This document shows, in pieces, positions 1 through 5,219 of a stretch of 6,619 nucleotides of DNA. The stretch covers positions 1 to 6,619 of the forward strand of contig JAKFXW010000055.1 of NCBI GenBank assembly GCA_021731185.1, read 5' to 3'. Every line of letters starts with the position of its first letter. The first letter of the stretch is position 1. The notes beneath the pieces were generated by a model. The model had not been told where the DNA came from. It did no database searches and worked only from the letters and a program-made list of their open reading frames with translations. The position numbers and the translations under genes are program-made. The stretch comes from Gallionellaceae bacterium. GTDB lineage: Bacteria > Pseudomonadota > Gammaproteobacteria > Burkholderiales > Gallionellaceae.

Positions 1-440
1 AATTTTGCTTTTAATTTATCTGCATCATCAGCATTAGAAAATGAGCCTATTTGTAGATAATAAAGCTCTTTACTTAAATCCGACACCCCTGGTAAATCCG
101 ACACCACTGGCTTATTGGTAGCTTTAGGCACAATTTTGGGCACAGGGGATGCCGCCTTATCGGTTAATACTTTATAGAATTCAAAGCGCGGTTTATTTTC
201 TTTCGTCCCCGTAGCCCCAACTGGAGCGGATACCGCGTCCATTTTTTCAGGGCTGGATTTCTCGATAGCCAATTGCTCTGACTGAGTGACCGTACCCAGG
301 GATTTCGCACTGGGCGATTTCAACATATACCACGCCAGGCCACCCGCAATAATCAGTCCCACCGTCACACCTATAATAATGCCTGGCAAAATTGAAGTGC
401 TTGGAGTGGAACCCGATTTTGTATTGTTACGGTAGCTCAT
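1..440 (-). CDS. SPOR-domain membrane protein (3' end outside window)
   Basis: This is a single-pass inner-membrane protein with a periplasmic SPOR (sporulation-related repeat) domain, a fold known to bind denuded septal peptidoglycan; FtsN is the best-known member. 146 complete codons are visible. Residues 1-16 are short, polar and cytoplasmic. Residues about 17-40 are a hydrophobic anchor (ILPGIIIGVTVGLIIAGG and onward). A Ser/Pro/Lys-rich linker follows, with FEFYKVL at 86-92, a motif often seen in these proteins. The SPOR domain begins near residue 127 (YYLQIGSFSNADDADKL) and runs off the window. The ATG at 440 is chosen because AAGG lies 6 nt upstream; an in-frame ATG at 446 abuts that AAGG and is less likely. 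It sits 93 nt downstream of the argS stop on the same strand, so co-transcription is likely. It is probably a general SPOR protein rather than FtsN itself; the exact role is unknown. Confidence 0.85.
   Translation of the reverse strand, partial: MSYRNNTKSGSTPSTSILPGIIIGVTVGLIIAGGLAWYMLKSPSAKSLGTVTQSEQLAIEKSSPEKMDAVSAPVGATGTKENKPRFEFYKVLTDKAASPVPKIVPKATNKPVVSDLPGVSDLSKELYYLQIGSFSNADDADKLKAK
75..110. repeat. 18-bp tandem duplication inside the SPOR gene
   Basis: Two adjacent 18-bp units (75-92 and 93-110) differ at one base. Read on the minus strand they encode P-V-V-S-D-L followed by P-G-V-S-D-L in the linker just before the SPOR domain. The unit length keeps the frame, so this looks like a slippage or duplication event tolerated in a flexible linker. 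Confidence 0.8.
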
Positions 441-501
441 CACCATCCTTATACCTTGACAGCCTTATATATTCAATTTTCCGCTGAATATTTGCGTAAC
501 A

Positions 502-518
502 CATTGTCCCCTTGTGGG
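502..518 (-). repeat. Dispersed short repeat, copy A (intergenic)
   Basis: On the minus strand this reads CCCACAAGGGGACAATG, identical over 17 bases to copies at 548-564 (same strand) and 2521-2537 (plus strand). Here it lies in the gap between argS and the SPOR gene. The flanking bases make CCCC-ACAA-GGGG, a 4-bp stem with a 4-nt loop. It is not followed by a T run, so it is not an obvious intrinsic terminator. Confidence 0.75.
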
Positions 519-533
519 GCACTTCGATCATGA

Positions 534-2279
534 CTACATTGTCCCCTCATTGTCCCCTTGTGGGATGTGGGCCATTTTTTCTGGCGCGGAGACTCCCAAC
601 AAATCCAAACCATTTTTCATCACCTGAGCCACGGCGGCTATCAGGGCAAGGCGCGCCAGTTTAATGCTTTCATCCTCAACCAGAAAGCGCGTAGCATTAT
701 AGTAGCTATGCAAATCTGCCGCCAAGTCCTTCAAATAAAATGCGATCAAATGCGGAGCGAGGTCTGCTGCTGCATTTTCGACCAACTGTGGAAAATCAAT
801 TATGCGCTGCAATAAATTTTGCTCATAACTGCTATCCAAGGCACTCATATCAGCCTGCCATAAGTTTGCCACCTCGCCACCCCACTGCGCCAATACGCTG
901 CAAATACGTGCATGCGCGTATTGAATGTAGTACACCGGGTTTTCATTGCTCTGCGATTTCGCCAAATCAATATCGAACACCAGATGCGTGCTGGAATGGC
1001 GCGCCGCCAGAAAATAGCGCGTGGCATCGCAGCCCACTTCGTCAATCAAATCACGTAGCGTGACGTAACTGCCTGCACGTTTTGAAATTTTCACTTCCTC
1101 GCCATTACGCAGCACAGTAACCATCTGATGTAACACATATTCCGGCCAACCCTCTGGAATTCCCACATTCAACGCCTGCAAACCCGCACGCACGCGGGTA
1201 ATGGTGCTGTGATGATCCGCGCCTTGTTCATTGATCACTCGGGTAAAGCCGCGCCGCCACTTATCCAAATGGTAAGCCACATCCGGCACAAAGTAGGTGT
1301 AAGTGCCATCGCTTTTACGCATAACCCGATCTTTATCGTCGCCAAAATCCGTGGTGCGTAACCATAGCGCATCATCCTGCTGATACGTGTGCCCGCTAGC
1401 GACTAACGCACTCACCACCTCCTCCACACGACCCGTGGTATAGAGTGCGGACTCCAGCGAATACACATCAAAATTTATTCTGAATGCCTGTAAATCTTCA
1501 TCCTGCTCTTGGCGCAAATACGCCACAGCAAATTGCTGTATCGCAATACTGTCGGTCACATCTCCCGATGCTTGTATCCGCATACCGTCTGCCACCACCG
1601 CTTCACGCGCCAGATAAGCCCGCGCCACATCCATAATATAGTCGCCACGATAGCCATTGTCCGGCCATGCCACATTGTCTGGCGCAATGCCGTTGCAGCG
1701 CAGCTCCACTGATAATGTCAGATTCTCAATCTGTGCGCCTGCATCGTTGTAATAAAATTCGCGTGTGACCCGCCATCCGGCAGCACTTAATATCCGACAC
1801 AAACAATCTCCCACCGCCGCACCGCGCCCATGTCCAATATGCAATGGACCAGTCGGATTGGCCGAGACAAACTCTACCTGCAAGGTGCGTCCTGCGCCCA
1901 CATCAACGTGTCCAAATTTATCGCCGGCGCGCAAGGCCGCACTGACTATCTGCTGCTTGGCCGCGACTGCGATAAAAATATTAATAAAGCCCGCACCCGC
2001 AATTTCCAACTTGCCAATGGCCGCGGACGGCGGCAGCGCGTTGATGAGTGCTTGTGCCAAATCACGCGGACTACGGCGCATAGATTTAGCTAATTGCATA
2101 GCTAAATTACACGCATAATCCCCATGCTGCGTTTGCTTGGAACGCTCCAACACTACAGCATGTTGCGCGGCATGCTCTGGTGCTACGGCTTGCAACGCCT
2201 GAGTAAATAAATCTGCCAAATGATTTTTTATATTTGAAACTGGATGATTTTTTAAATTTGAAATAAGCATGACTGCCAT
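534..2279 (-). CDS. argS: Arginyl-tRNA synthetase (ArgRS)
   Basis: This cytoplasmic class I aminoacyl-tRNA synthetase charges tRNA-Arg with arginine using ATP. The 581 residues match the family's usual length. The N-terminal additional domain spans about residues 15-110. The HIGH motif is in PTGPLHIGHGRG (HIGH at 147-150). The KMSKS counterpart is KISKRAG at 397-403. A DALR-type anticodon-binding domain begins around YIQYAHARICSVL at 451-463. Two ends are unusual. The N-terminus contains an 8-residue tandem repeat (ISNLKNHP then VSNIKNHL). The C-terminus runs past the usual final motif LGVSAPE-[KR]-M into AHIPQGDNEGTM, most of it encoded by a dispersed repeat. The start is uncertain: ATG at 2279 or at 2270, neither with a clear Shine-Dalgarno sequence. 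A possible promoter lies 33 nt upstream. Identification is secure; the start is not. Confidence 0.97.
   Translation of the reverse strand: MAVMLISNLKNHPVSNIKNHLADLFTQALQAVAPEHAAQHAVVLERSKQTQHGDYACNLAMQLAKSMRRSPRDLAQALINALPPSAAIGKLEIAGAGFINIFIAVAAKQQIVSAALRAGDKFGHVDVGAGRTLQVEFVSANPTGPLHIGHGRGAAVGDCLCRILSAAGWRVTREFYYNDAGAQIENLTLSVELRCNGIAPDNVAWPDNGYRGDYIMDVARAYLAREAVVADGMRIQASGDVTDSIAIQQFAVAYLRQEQDEDLQAFRINFDVYSLESALYTTGRVEEVVSALVASGHTYQQDDALWLRTTDFGDDKDRVMRKSDGTYTYFVPDVAYHLDKWRRGFTRVINEQGADHHSTITRVRAGLQALNVGIPEGWPEYVLHQMVTVLRNGEEVKISKRAGSYVTLRDLIDEVGCDATRYFLAARHSSTHLVFDIDLAKSQSNENPVYYIQYAHARICSVLAQWGGEVANLWQADMSALDSSYEQNLLQRIIDFPQLVENAAADLAPHLIAFYLKDLAADLHSYYNATRFLVEDESIKLARLALIAAVAQVMKNGLDLLGVSAPEKMAHIPQGDNEGTM
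537..567 (-). repeat. Dispersed short repeat, copy B, with 11-bp internal duplication
   Basis: The 20-bp unit at 548-567 reads CATCCCACAAGGGGACAATG on the minus strand and matches 2518-2537 perfectly in the opposite orientation. Its last 11 bases are duplicated in tandem (537-547 and 548-558 both read CATTGTCCCCT on the plus strand). The copy overlaps the 3' end of argS and encodes most of the extra residues after the usual ArgS C-terminus. Confidence 0.8.
2216..2263. repeat. 24-bp tandem duplication at the argS 5' end
   Basis: Units 2216-2239 and 2240-2263 match at 20 of 24 positions, sharing the core GATTTTTTA-[TA]-ATTTGAAA. They encode ISNLKNHP and VSNIKNHL near the start of ArgS. The duplication lengthens the N-terminus by eight residues and adds to the uncertainty about the true start codon. 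Confidence 0.8.
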
Positions 2280-2311
2280 ACTGGAAGAAGAAACGGATGA
2301 AAAGTCCGCTG

Positions 2312-2341
2312 ATTATAGCGGCTGAGACTTCAGCTTGCTAA
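2312..2341 (-). promoter_or_regulatory. Possible sigma-70 promoter for argS
   Basis: On the minus strand a perfect -10 hexamer TATAAT (2312-2317) is preceded, with an 18-bp spacer, by TTAGCA (2336-2341; four of six to TTGACA). Transcription would begin near 2305, giving a leader of about 26 nt to the ATG at 2279. A 5-bp inverted repeat CCGCT/AGCGG (2306-2310 and 2317-2321) brackets the -10 box. Prediction from sequence only. Confidence 0.45.
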
Positions 2342-2467
2342 TGCGCTCAATATTTTCTTAATGACGACCACTTCATTTTCTTTGCGCGCAATGCTCGGAG
2401 GCAGGATAATCACAATTGCACCGCGCCAATTACCAATTTATTAGGCAAATTTAATTTCAAGCTGCAT
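2330..2467 (-). pseudogene. Possible gene remnant upstream of argS (unrecognised)
   Basis: On the minus strand an ATG at 2467 begins MQLEIKFA, then two consecutive TAA codons interrupt the frame. The same frame continues as IGNWRGAIVIILPPSIARK, then ENEVVVIKKILSALAS and a TGA at 2330-2332. The stretch after the stops reads like the C-terminus of a soluble protein, with a beta-strand-like segment ending in LPP and an amphipathic helix. I do not recognise the family. It may be a decayed gene or chance. The proposed argS promoter overlaps its end. No gene longer than this fits in 2280-2485. Confidence 0.2.
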
Positions 2468-2517
2468 AAAAAATCATTCCATACCATGTCCAAATTCAAG
2501 CCCTACCCTCACTCCAT

Positions 2518-2537
2518 CATCCCACAAGGGGACAATG
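2518..2537 (+). repeat. Dispersed short repeat, copy C (inside the sulfatase remnant)
   Basis: CATCCCACAAGGGGACAATG on the plus strand is a 20-base perfect match to the minus-strand copy at 548-567. It is read in the same frame as in argS and gives I-P-Q-G-D-N near the N-terminus. The bases that follow make GGGAC-AAT-GTCCC, a small inverted repeat. Confidence 0.8.
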
Positions 2538-2560
2538 TCCCGCACCTGCCCATTCTGGTC

Positions 2561-2587
2561 ATGCTGCTAATGCTGCTAATGCTGGTT
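2561..2587. repeat. 9-bp tandem repeat in a membrane-helix coding region
   Basis: ATGCTGCTA occurs twice in tandem (2561-2569, 2570-2578), followed by the partial copy ATGCTGGTT. It encodes MLL-MLL-MLV in the first membrane helix of the sulfatase remnant. Such a repeat is prone to slippage. Confidence 0.7.
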
Positions 2588-3096
2588 ATTTTCAGCCTGA
2601 CGCGCATAGGCTTGAGCATCTACACCGGCGCAACGCTGGTGGATTGGCATCTATGGCTCGGCATACTCGCTAAAGGTTTATGGTTTGATTTATCTGTCAT
2701 TGCCATTTTAATTACCATGATCTGCCTGTACGAAGCAGTCCTACCCAACGAGTGGCGGGCCAGTCGCTGGCATGGCCTGTTGCGTCGCAGCTCCTTATGG
2801 TTTGTCATCGCCGCCGACCATTGCGCCTCGGTCGCGGGCAAAAGCAAATTACCCATCGAAAGTTATCACATCCCGCTAATCTTCTACGCGCCCGCACTGA
2901 TCAAGCCCGGCACGTACTCCCCTATGGTTAGCCAGATTGATCTAGCCCCTACCATCATTGATGTGCTGGGGAAAAAAGGCGCGTTGCGCGCACCTGGTTT
3001 ATAACCACAAGTGCGGCTCGTAGAATACGGGTTGGTGCTCACTCGATTCACAAGCGTTCCCCTAACTACAATTTTTTGTTGGACATAAATTTTCGA

Positions 3097-4107
3097 ATGC
3101 GTATCGTCCATCTTATTTTGACTAGCCGCTTTGCCGGGAGCGAGCGACATGTCATTGAATTAGCCAATGCACAAGCAGCGAAGCATGATGTCACATTAAT
3201 ATTACGACGCGCCGCTGCCCAGTCGCGTGCAGACTCCTATGCCCATCGTGTTGCACCGGAGGTGAAATTAATCTTGGTAGGGGATTGGTTTGCCCGCTGG
3301 CATGCTCGTAAGCTACTGCGAAAACTCAGGCCAGATGTTGCCCACGCACATCTGAGTGGTGCCTGCCGGGCATTACATGGCTTAAAAGGGCTATGTTTAC
3401 GGCTGGCTACTTTGCATATCTGTTACAAGCCCCAGCAACACGCAGCTTTAGATGCCCTAGTGGCGATTGCCCCTTGGCAAATGGACGCGATTCCATTGCC
3501 AATACACAAACACACAACACAAATTGATAATTGGACTCTCCCTAATCCTGCGGCAAAGGATGCTCGCCAACGGTTGCGTACGCTGCATGGCATTGCCTCG
3601 GATGCCTGGGTAATTGGTGCAATTGGTCGCGTAGAGCATAGTAAAGGTTTCGATATACTGATCAACGCGTTTCAACAAACAAATTTACCTAACGCATACT
3701 TGGTCATCATCGGCCAAGGTAGTCGACTTGATGAACTGCGACGCAAAGCTGTTAAAAACGTGCTTTTGCCAGGCTTTTCTGATCGGCCTGAAGAGTGGTT
3801 GGCTACTTTTGACTGCTTCGTCAGTGCCTCACGAGACGAACCTTTCGGATTAGTGCTGCTGGAAGCGATGCAGGCAGGCCTGCCTATTCTTGCCAGTGCC
3901 AGCCAAGGCGCACGCCATCTGGCCGATATTATTGAAACACCTCTGCTGCCGATTGCCGATAGCAATGCATTGGCAGCGGGCTTAAGAGAATTTACTGACA
4001 CGCGCCCCGCTCGACGCACCTACCCTATGCATCGTTTCAGCATCGACAGCAAACTACGCGAAATTGAAGAGGTTTATCAGCGAGAACTGACAAGCCTTGC
4101 AGAGTAG
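3097..4107 (+). CDS. Glycosyltransferase, GT4-like (GT-B fold)
   Basis: A cytoplasmic or membrane-associated transferase that probably moves a sugar from a nucleotide-sugar donor to a surface-glycan or lipid acceptor; the acceptor cannot be told. The 336 residues fit the family. The N-terminal Rossmann half opens MRIVHLILTSRFAGSERHV, the usual glycine/E-R-H acceptor-side motif. The C-terminal donor half begins near VIGAIGRVEHSKGFDILI (about 172-189) and carries the E-x7-E signature as EPFGLVLLE (248-256), followed by AMQAGLPILAS. The ATG at 3097 is preferred over an in-frame TTG at 3076 because family members begin directly with this MRI-V/L-H strand. The ribosome binding site is weak. A possible -10 box TACAAT (3067-3072) lies upstream without a good -35. 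It follows the sulfatase remnant by 92 nt on the same strand, suggesting a former surface-glycan locus. The frame is uninterrupted. Confidence 0.9.
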   Translation: MRIVHLILTSRFAGSERHVIELANAQAAKHDVTLILRRAAAQSRADSYAHRVAPEVKLILVGDWFARWHARKLLRKLRPDVAHAHLSGACRALHGLKGLCLRLATLHICYKPQQHAALDALVAIAPWQMDAIPLPIHKHTTQIDNWTLPNPAAKDARQRLRTLHGIASDAWVIGAIGRVEHSKGFDILINAFQQTNLPNAYLVIIGQGSRLDELRRKAVKNVLLPGFSDRPEEWLATFDCFVSASRDEPFGLVLLEAMQAGLPILASASQGARHLADIIETPLLPIADSNALAAGLREFTDTRPARRTYPMHRFSIDSKLREIEEVYQRELTSLAE

Positions 4108-4156
4108 AGAATATTTTTACCAATAACCTGCTGACTACTTTCGGGGAGGCATTTTA

Positions 4157-4172
4157 CCCAAAGGAAATTGGG
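4157..4172. repeat. Small inverted repeat CCCAA/TTGGG
   Basis: CCCAA (4157-4161) and TTGGG (4168-4172) form a 5-bp stem with a 6-nt loop 50 nt after the glycosyltransferase stop. GGGG at 4143-4146 and CCCC at 4180-4183 could add an outer stem. There is no T run, so it does not look like a standard terminator. Confidence 0.4.
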
Positions 4173-4200
4173 AAGATTGCCCCATTGATTTGACCAACCT

Positions 4201-4232
4201 CACCACGCTGCATGCTCGAACTATGCGTGGTG
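4201..4232. repeat. Perfect 8-bp inverted repeat with 16-nt loop
   Basis: CACCACGC (4201-4208) and GCGTGGTG (4225-4232) are perfect reverse complements. The loop contains GCATGC and CTCGAAC. It lies in the gene-free stretch between the glycosyltransferase and the cytochrome. No poly-T follows on either strand. Confidence 0.6.
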
Positions 4233-4256
4233 TCCCCTGTTATCCTATTGTTACCC

Positions 4257-4347
4257 TTAGCCTATTAGTTGTCATACGAGCCTTTATCTTATTGATAACC
4301 CATTATCGTCGTATGACTTCCTTCACACAAAAACTCTAATAGGCTAA
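4257..4347. repeat. Nested inverted repeats (12-bp outer, 9-bp inner, 5-bp apical)
   Basis: TTAGCCTATTAG (4257-4268) is the perfect reverse complement of CTAATAGGCTAA (4336-4347). Inside it GTCATACGA (4271-4279) pairs with TCGTATGAC (4309-4317), and inside that TTATC (4284-4288) pairs with GATAA (4294-4298). The 91-bp unit ends 4 bp before the cytochrome stop codon. It could be a small non-autonomous mobile element with terminal inverted repeats, or a structured RNA or processing signal at the cytochrome mRNA 3' end. No clear target-site duplication is visible. Together with the preceding stems it fills the 244-nt stretch 4108-4351, which holds no gene I can support. Confidence 0.65.
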
Positions 4348-4351
4348 ATCA

Positions 4352-4813
4352 TTACTTCGCTAAGCTTAAAACGAATTCAACCAGCTCTTTAATTTCTGCT
4401 TGTTTCTCACCCTTAGGGTCATTTGCAAACATGGGTGCTGTAATTTTATGAGTTTCGGCCCAGTTACCTGCGCCGCCACCATTACCACCGTGTGAAACTT
4501 TCTTCATCAGACCTTCTACCAAGGGCAGTGTTTCTTGTGGATGTTTCTTACCTTTGAAGTCTTTATAAACATCACCACCGAAAGAGTAGGTTTTTTGACC
4601 TTTGTATACTTTGGCTACGTCCATCCAAGGTGGGCCAATCAGCTTTCCTTGAATCTTGTGACAAGTGTGACAAAGCAGCTTATTTTTCTTGATGAACGCT
4701 AATTTGTCTGCAGGTATTAGTACGTCCCCTGGGACTGCAGCGTCCGCCGCCATTACGCTCCCTGCAACTGTCAAGCCTACTGCTGCAATTACGCCAAAGA
4801 TGATAGATTTCAT
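4352..4813 (-). CDS. Periplasmic monoheme cytochrome c, c551-like
   Basis: A secreted electron carrier of class I cytochrome c type. Residues 1-22 are a Sec signal peptide (MKSIIFGVIAAVGLTVAGSV then MA, cleavage after AxA-like VMA). One covalent heme site CHTCH is at 48-52. The sequence then follows the c551 pattern: GKLIGPPWMDVAKVYKGQ, later KKVSHGGNGGGAGNW, and APM with M128 as the likely distal ligand, ending in the helix IKELVEFVLSLAK. The heme His to distal Met distance is 76 residues, longer than the roughly 45 of typical c551, because of a Lys/Gly-rich insertion (about 72-95: TYSFGGDVYKDFKGKKHPQE). A GGAG ribosome binding site lies 10 nt before the ATG. It is monocistronic as far as can be seen. 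Redox partner unknown; a terminal oxidase or an oxidation chain are both possible. Confidence 0.9.
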   Translation of the reverse strand: MKSIIFGVIAAVGLTVAGSVMAADAAVPGDVLIPADKLAFIKKNKLLCHTCHKIQGKLIGPPWMDVAKVYKGQKTYSFGGDVYKDFKGKKHPQETLPLVEGLMKKVSHGGNGGGAGNWAETHKITAPMFANDPKGEKQAEIKELVEFVLSLAK

Positions 4814-4859
4814 GTGTTATATTCTCCATTGAATAGTAATAAAAATATTTACAGCTTTT

Positions 4860-4883
4860 TTTAAGGACATCTTTAAGGACATC
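4860..4883. repeat. Perfect 12-bp tandem repeat upstream of the cytochrome gene
   Basis: TTTAAGGACATC occurs twice without a gap (4860-4871, 4872-4883), 47 bp before the cytochrome start. Depending on the true transcription start it lies in the promoter or in the 5' leader. It may be a paired regulator-binding site or a simple slippage product. Confidence 0.75.
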
Positions 4884-4896
4884 GCTGCCCAACGGC

Positions 4897-4924
4897 ATTT
4901 TAACAAACCTCACCTTGTTTGCAA
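4897..4924 (-). promoter_or_regulatory. Possible promoter for the cytochrome c gene
   Basis: On the minus strand TTGCAA (4919-4924) and TAAAAT (4897-4902) are separated by 16 bp, matching four and five of six bases to the sigma-70 consensus. Transcription would start near 4890, leaving a leader of about 77 nt that includes the 12-bp tandem repeat. A weaker -10-like TACTAT closer to the gene is an alternative. Confidence 0.35.
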
Positions 4925-5113
4925 CTTTTTATACTGATACTGTCTTGGTGAATTCACCCAAATCCTGAATTTTAGCTTGATGAACGGCGCGAGGTAGGAG
5001 CGTCCGGCGACCTTGCCTATCCAGTCACAGGCTTTGTAAGTTAAACTGAATTCCTGCCGCCGTGTGTTAATGTTGTGGCAAGAATTAGTATGCCCAATAT
5101 AGCCACAATAAAT
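4910..5113 (-). other. Open, protein-like frame without a start codon; possible repeat or gene remnant
   Basis: One minus-strand frame is open for 67 codons between a TAA at 5114-5116 and the TGA at 4910-4912, with no ATG, and no GTG or TTG until well inside. It includes INTRRQEFSLTYKACDWIGK, then VAGRSYLAPFIKLKFRIWV. The middle (about 4980-5060) is clearly richer in G+C than its AT-rich surroundings. The segment is edged by GAATTC sites at 4949 (within the 12-bp palindrome GGTGAATTCACC, 4947-4958) and 5048. I cannot assign a family. It looks like a fragment of a repeated or inserted element, or a decayed gene, rather than a working gene. Confidence 0.35.
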
Positions 5114-5142
5114 TTAAGGGTAGATAACTTGCAGGTATTCAT
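5041..5142 (-). CDS. Possible 33-residue single-helix membrane peptide
   Basis: An ATG at 5142 opens a 33-codon frame: a basic start MNTCKLSTLK, a hydrophobic stretch FIVAILGILILATTL (11-25), then THGGRNSV and TAA. A strong Shine-Dalgarno sequence AAAGGA lies 7 nt upstream, better than that of most genes in this window, and this is the main reason to list it. The hydrophobic segment could be a membrane anchor or an uncleaved signal peptide. It lies 77 nt downstream of trpD on the same strand. The last codons overlap the GC-richer segment, so it may be the 5' end of a larger gene truncated by that segment. No family is recognised. The rest of 4814-5219 holds only the sites listed separately. 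Confidence 0.4.
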   Translation of the reverse strand: MNTCKLSTLKFIVAILGILILATTLTHGGRNSV

Positions 5143-5219
5143 TAATTTATCCTTTAGTTAGTTTGGTAATCGTTCACCAACACAGCCTGCACCTAAGCAT
5201 TTTCAATAATGCAAGCAAG

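Larger units (their letters stand above)
2486..3004 (+). pseudogene. Internally deleted sulfatase / LTA-synthase-like membrane protein
   Basis: The 172-residue frame joins two ends of a COG1368-type protein (LTA synthase / phosphoglycerol transferase, alkaline phosphatase superfamily), normally about 600 residues or more. Residues 21-43 (LPILVMLLMLLMLVIF and onward) and about 67-86 (WFDLSVIAILITMICLYEAV) look like the first membrane helices. At residues 104-107 the text jumps to FVIAADHCASVAGK, SYHIPLIFYAPALIKPG and SQIDLAPTIIDVLG, from the end of the catalytic domain. D111, H112 and H128 resemble retained metal-site residues, but the region that should carry the nucleophilic Thr and the other ligands is missing. 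The C-terminus also stops early after LGKKGALRAPGL. Residues 11-16 (IPQGDN is 12-16 plus neighbours) come from a dispersed repeat. No Shine-Dalgarno precedes the ATG. An active enzyme is very unlikely. Confidence 0.85.

Noticed and set aside
441..480. Promoter TTGAAT-17-TATAAG directly before the SPOR gene
   Set aside because: Transcription would begin at the start codon and exclude the AAGG ribosome binding site; read-through from argS is more likely.
558..2118. Several plus-strand open frames of 67-117 codons across the argS region
   Set aside because: They lie antisense to argS, show no family motifs, and their composition follows the opposite strand's codons.
3076..3096. TTG start for the glycosyltransferase, seven codons earlier
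   Set aside because: Family members start at the MRI-V-H strand encoded from the ATG at 3097, and the extra residues LDINFR resemble no conserved region.
2884..3150. Minus-strand 88-codon frame
   Set aside because: Antisense to the sulfatase remnant and the start of the glycosyltransferase; no recognisable motif or ribosome binding site.
4201..4232. tRNA T-arm-like GTTCGAG with a 4/5 paired stem on the minus strand
   Set aside because: No anticodon arm, D-arm or acceptor stem can be built around it; the 8-bp inverted repeat explains the pairing.
5197..5212. Hairpin GCATT/AATGC just after the trpD stop as a terminator
   Set aside because: The stem is only 5 bp, AT-rich, and no T run follows on the minus strand.
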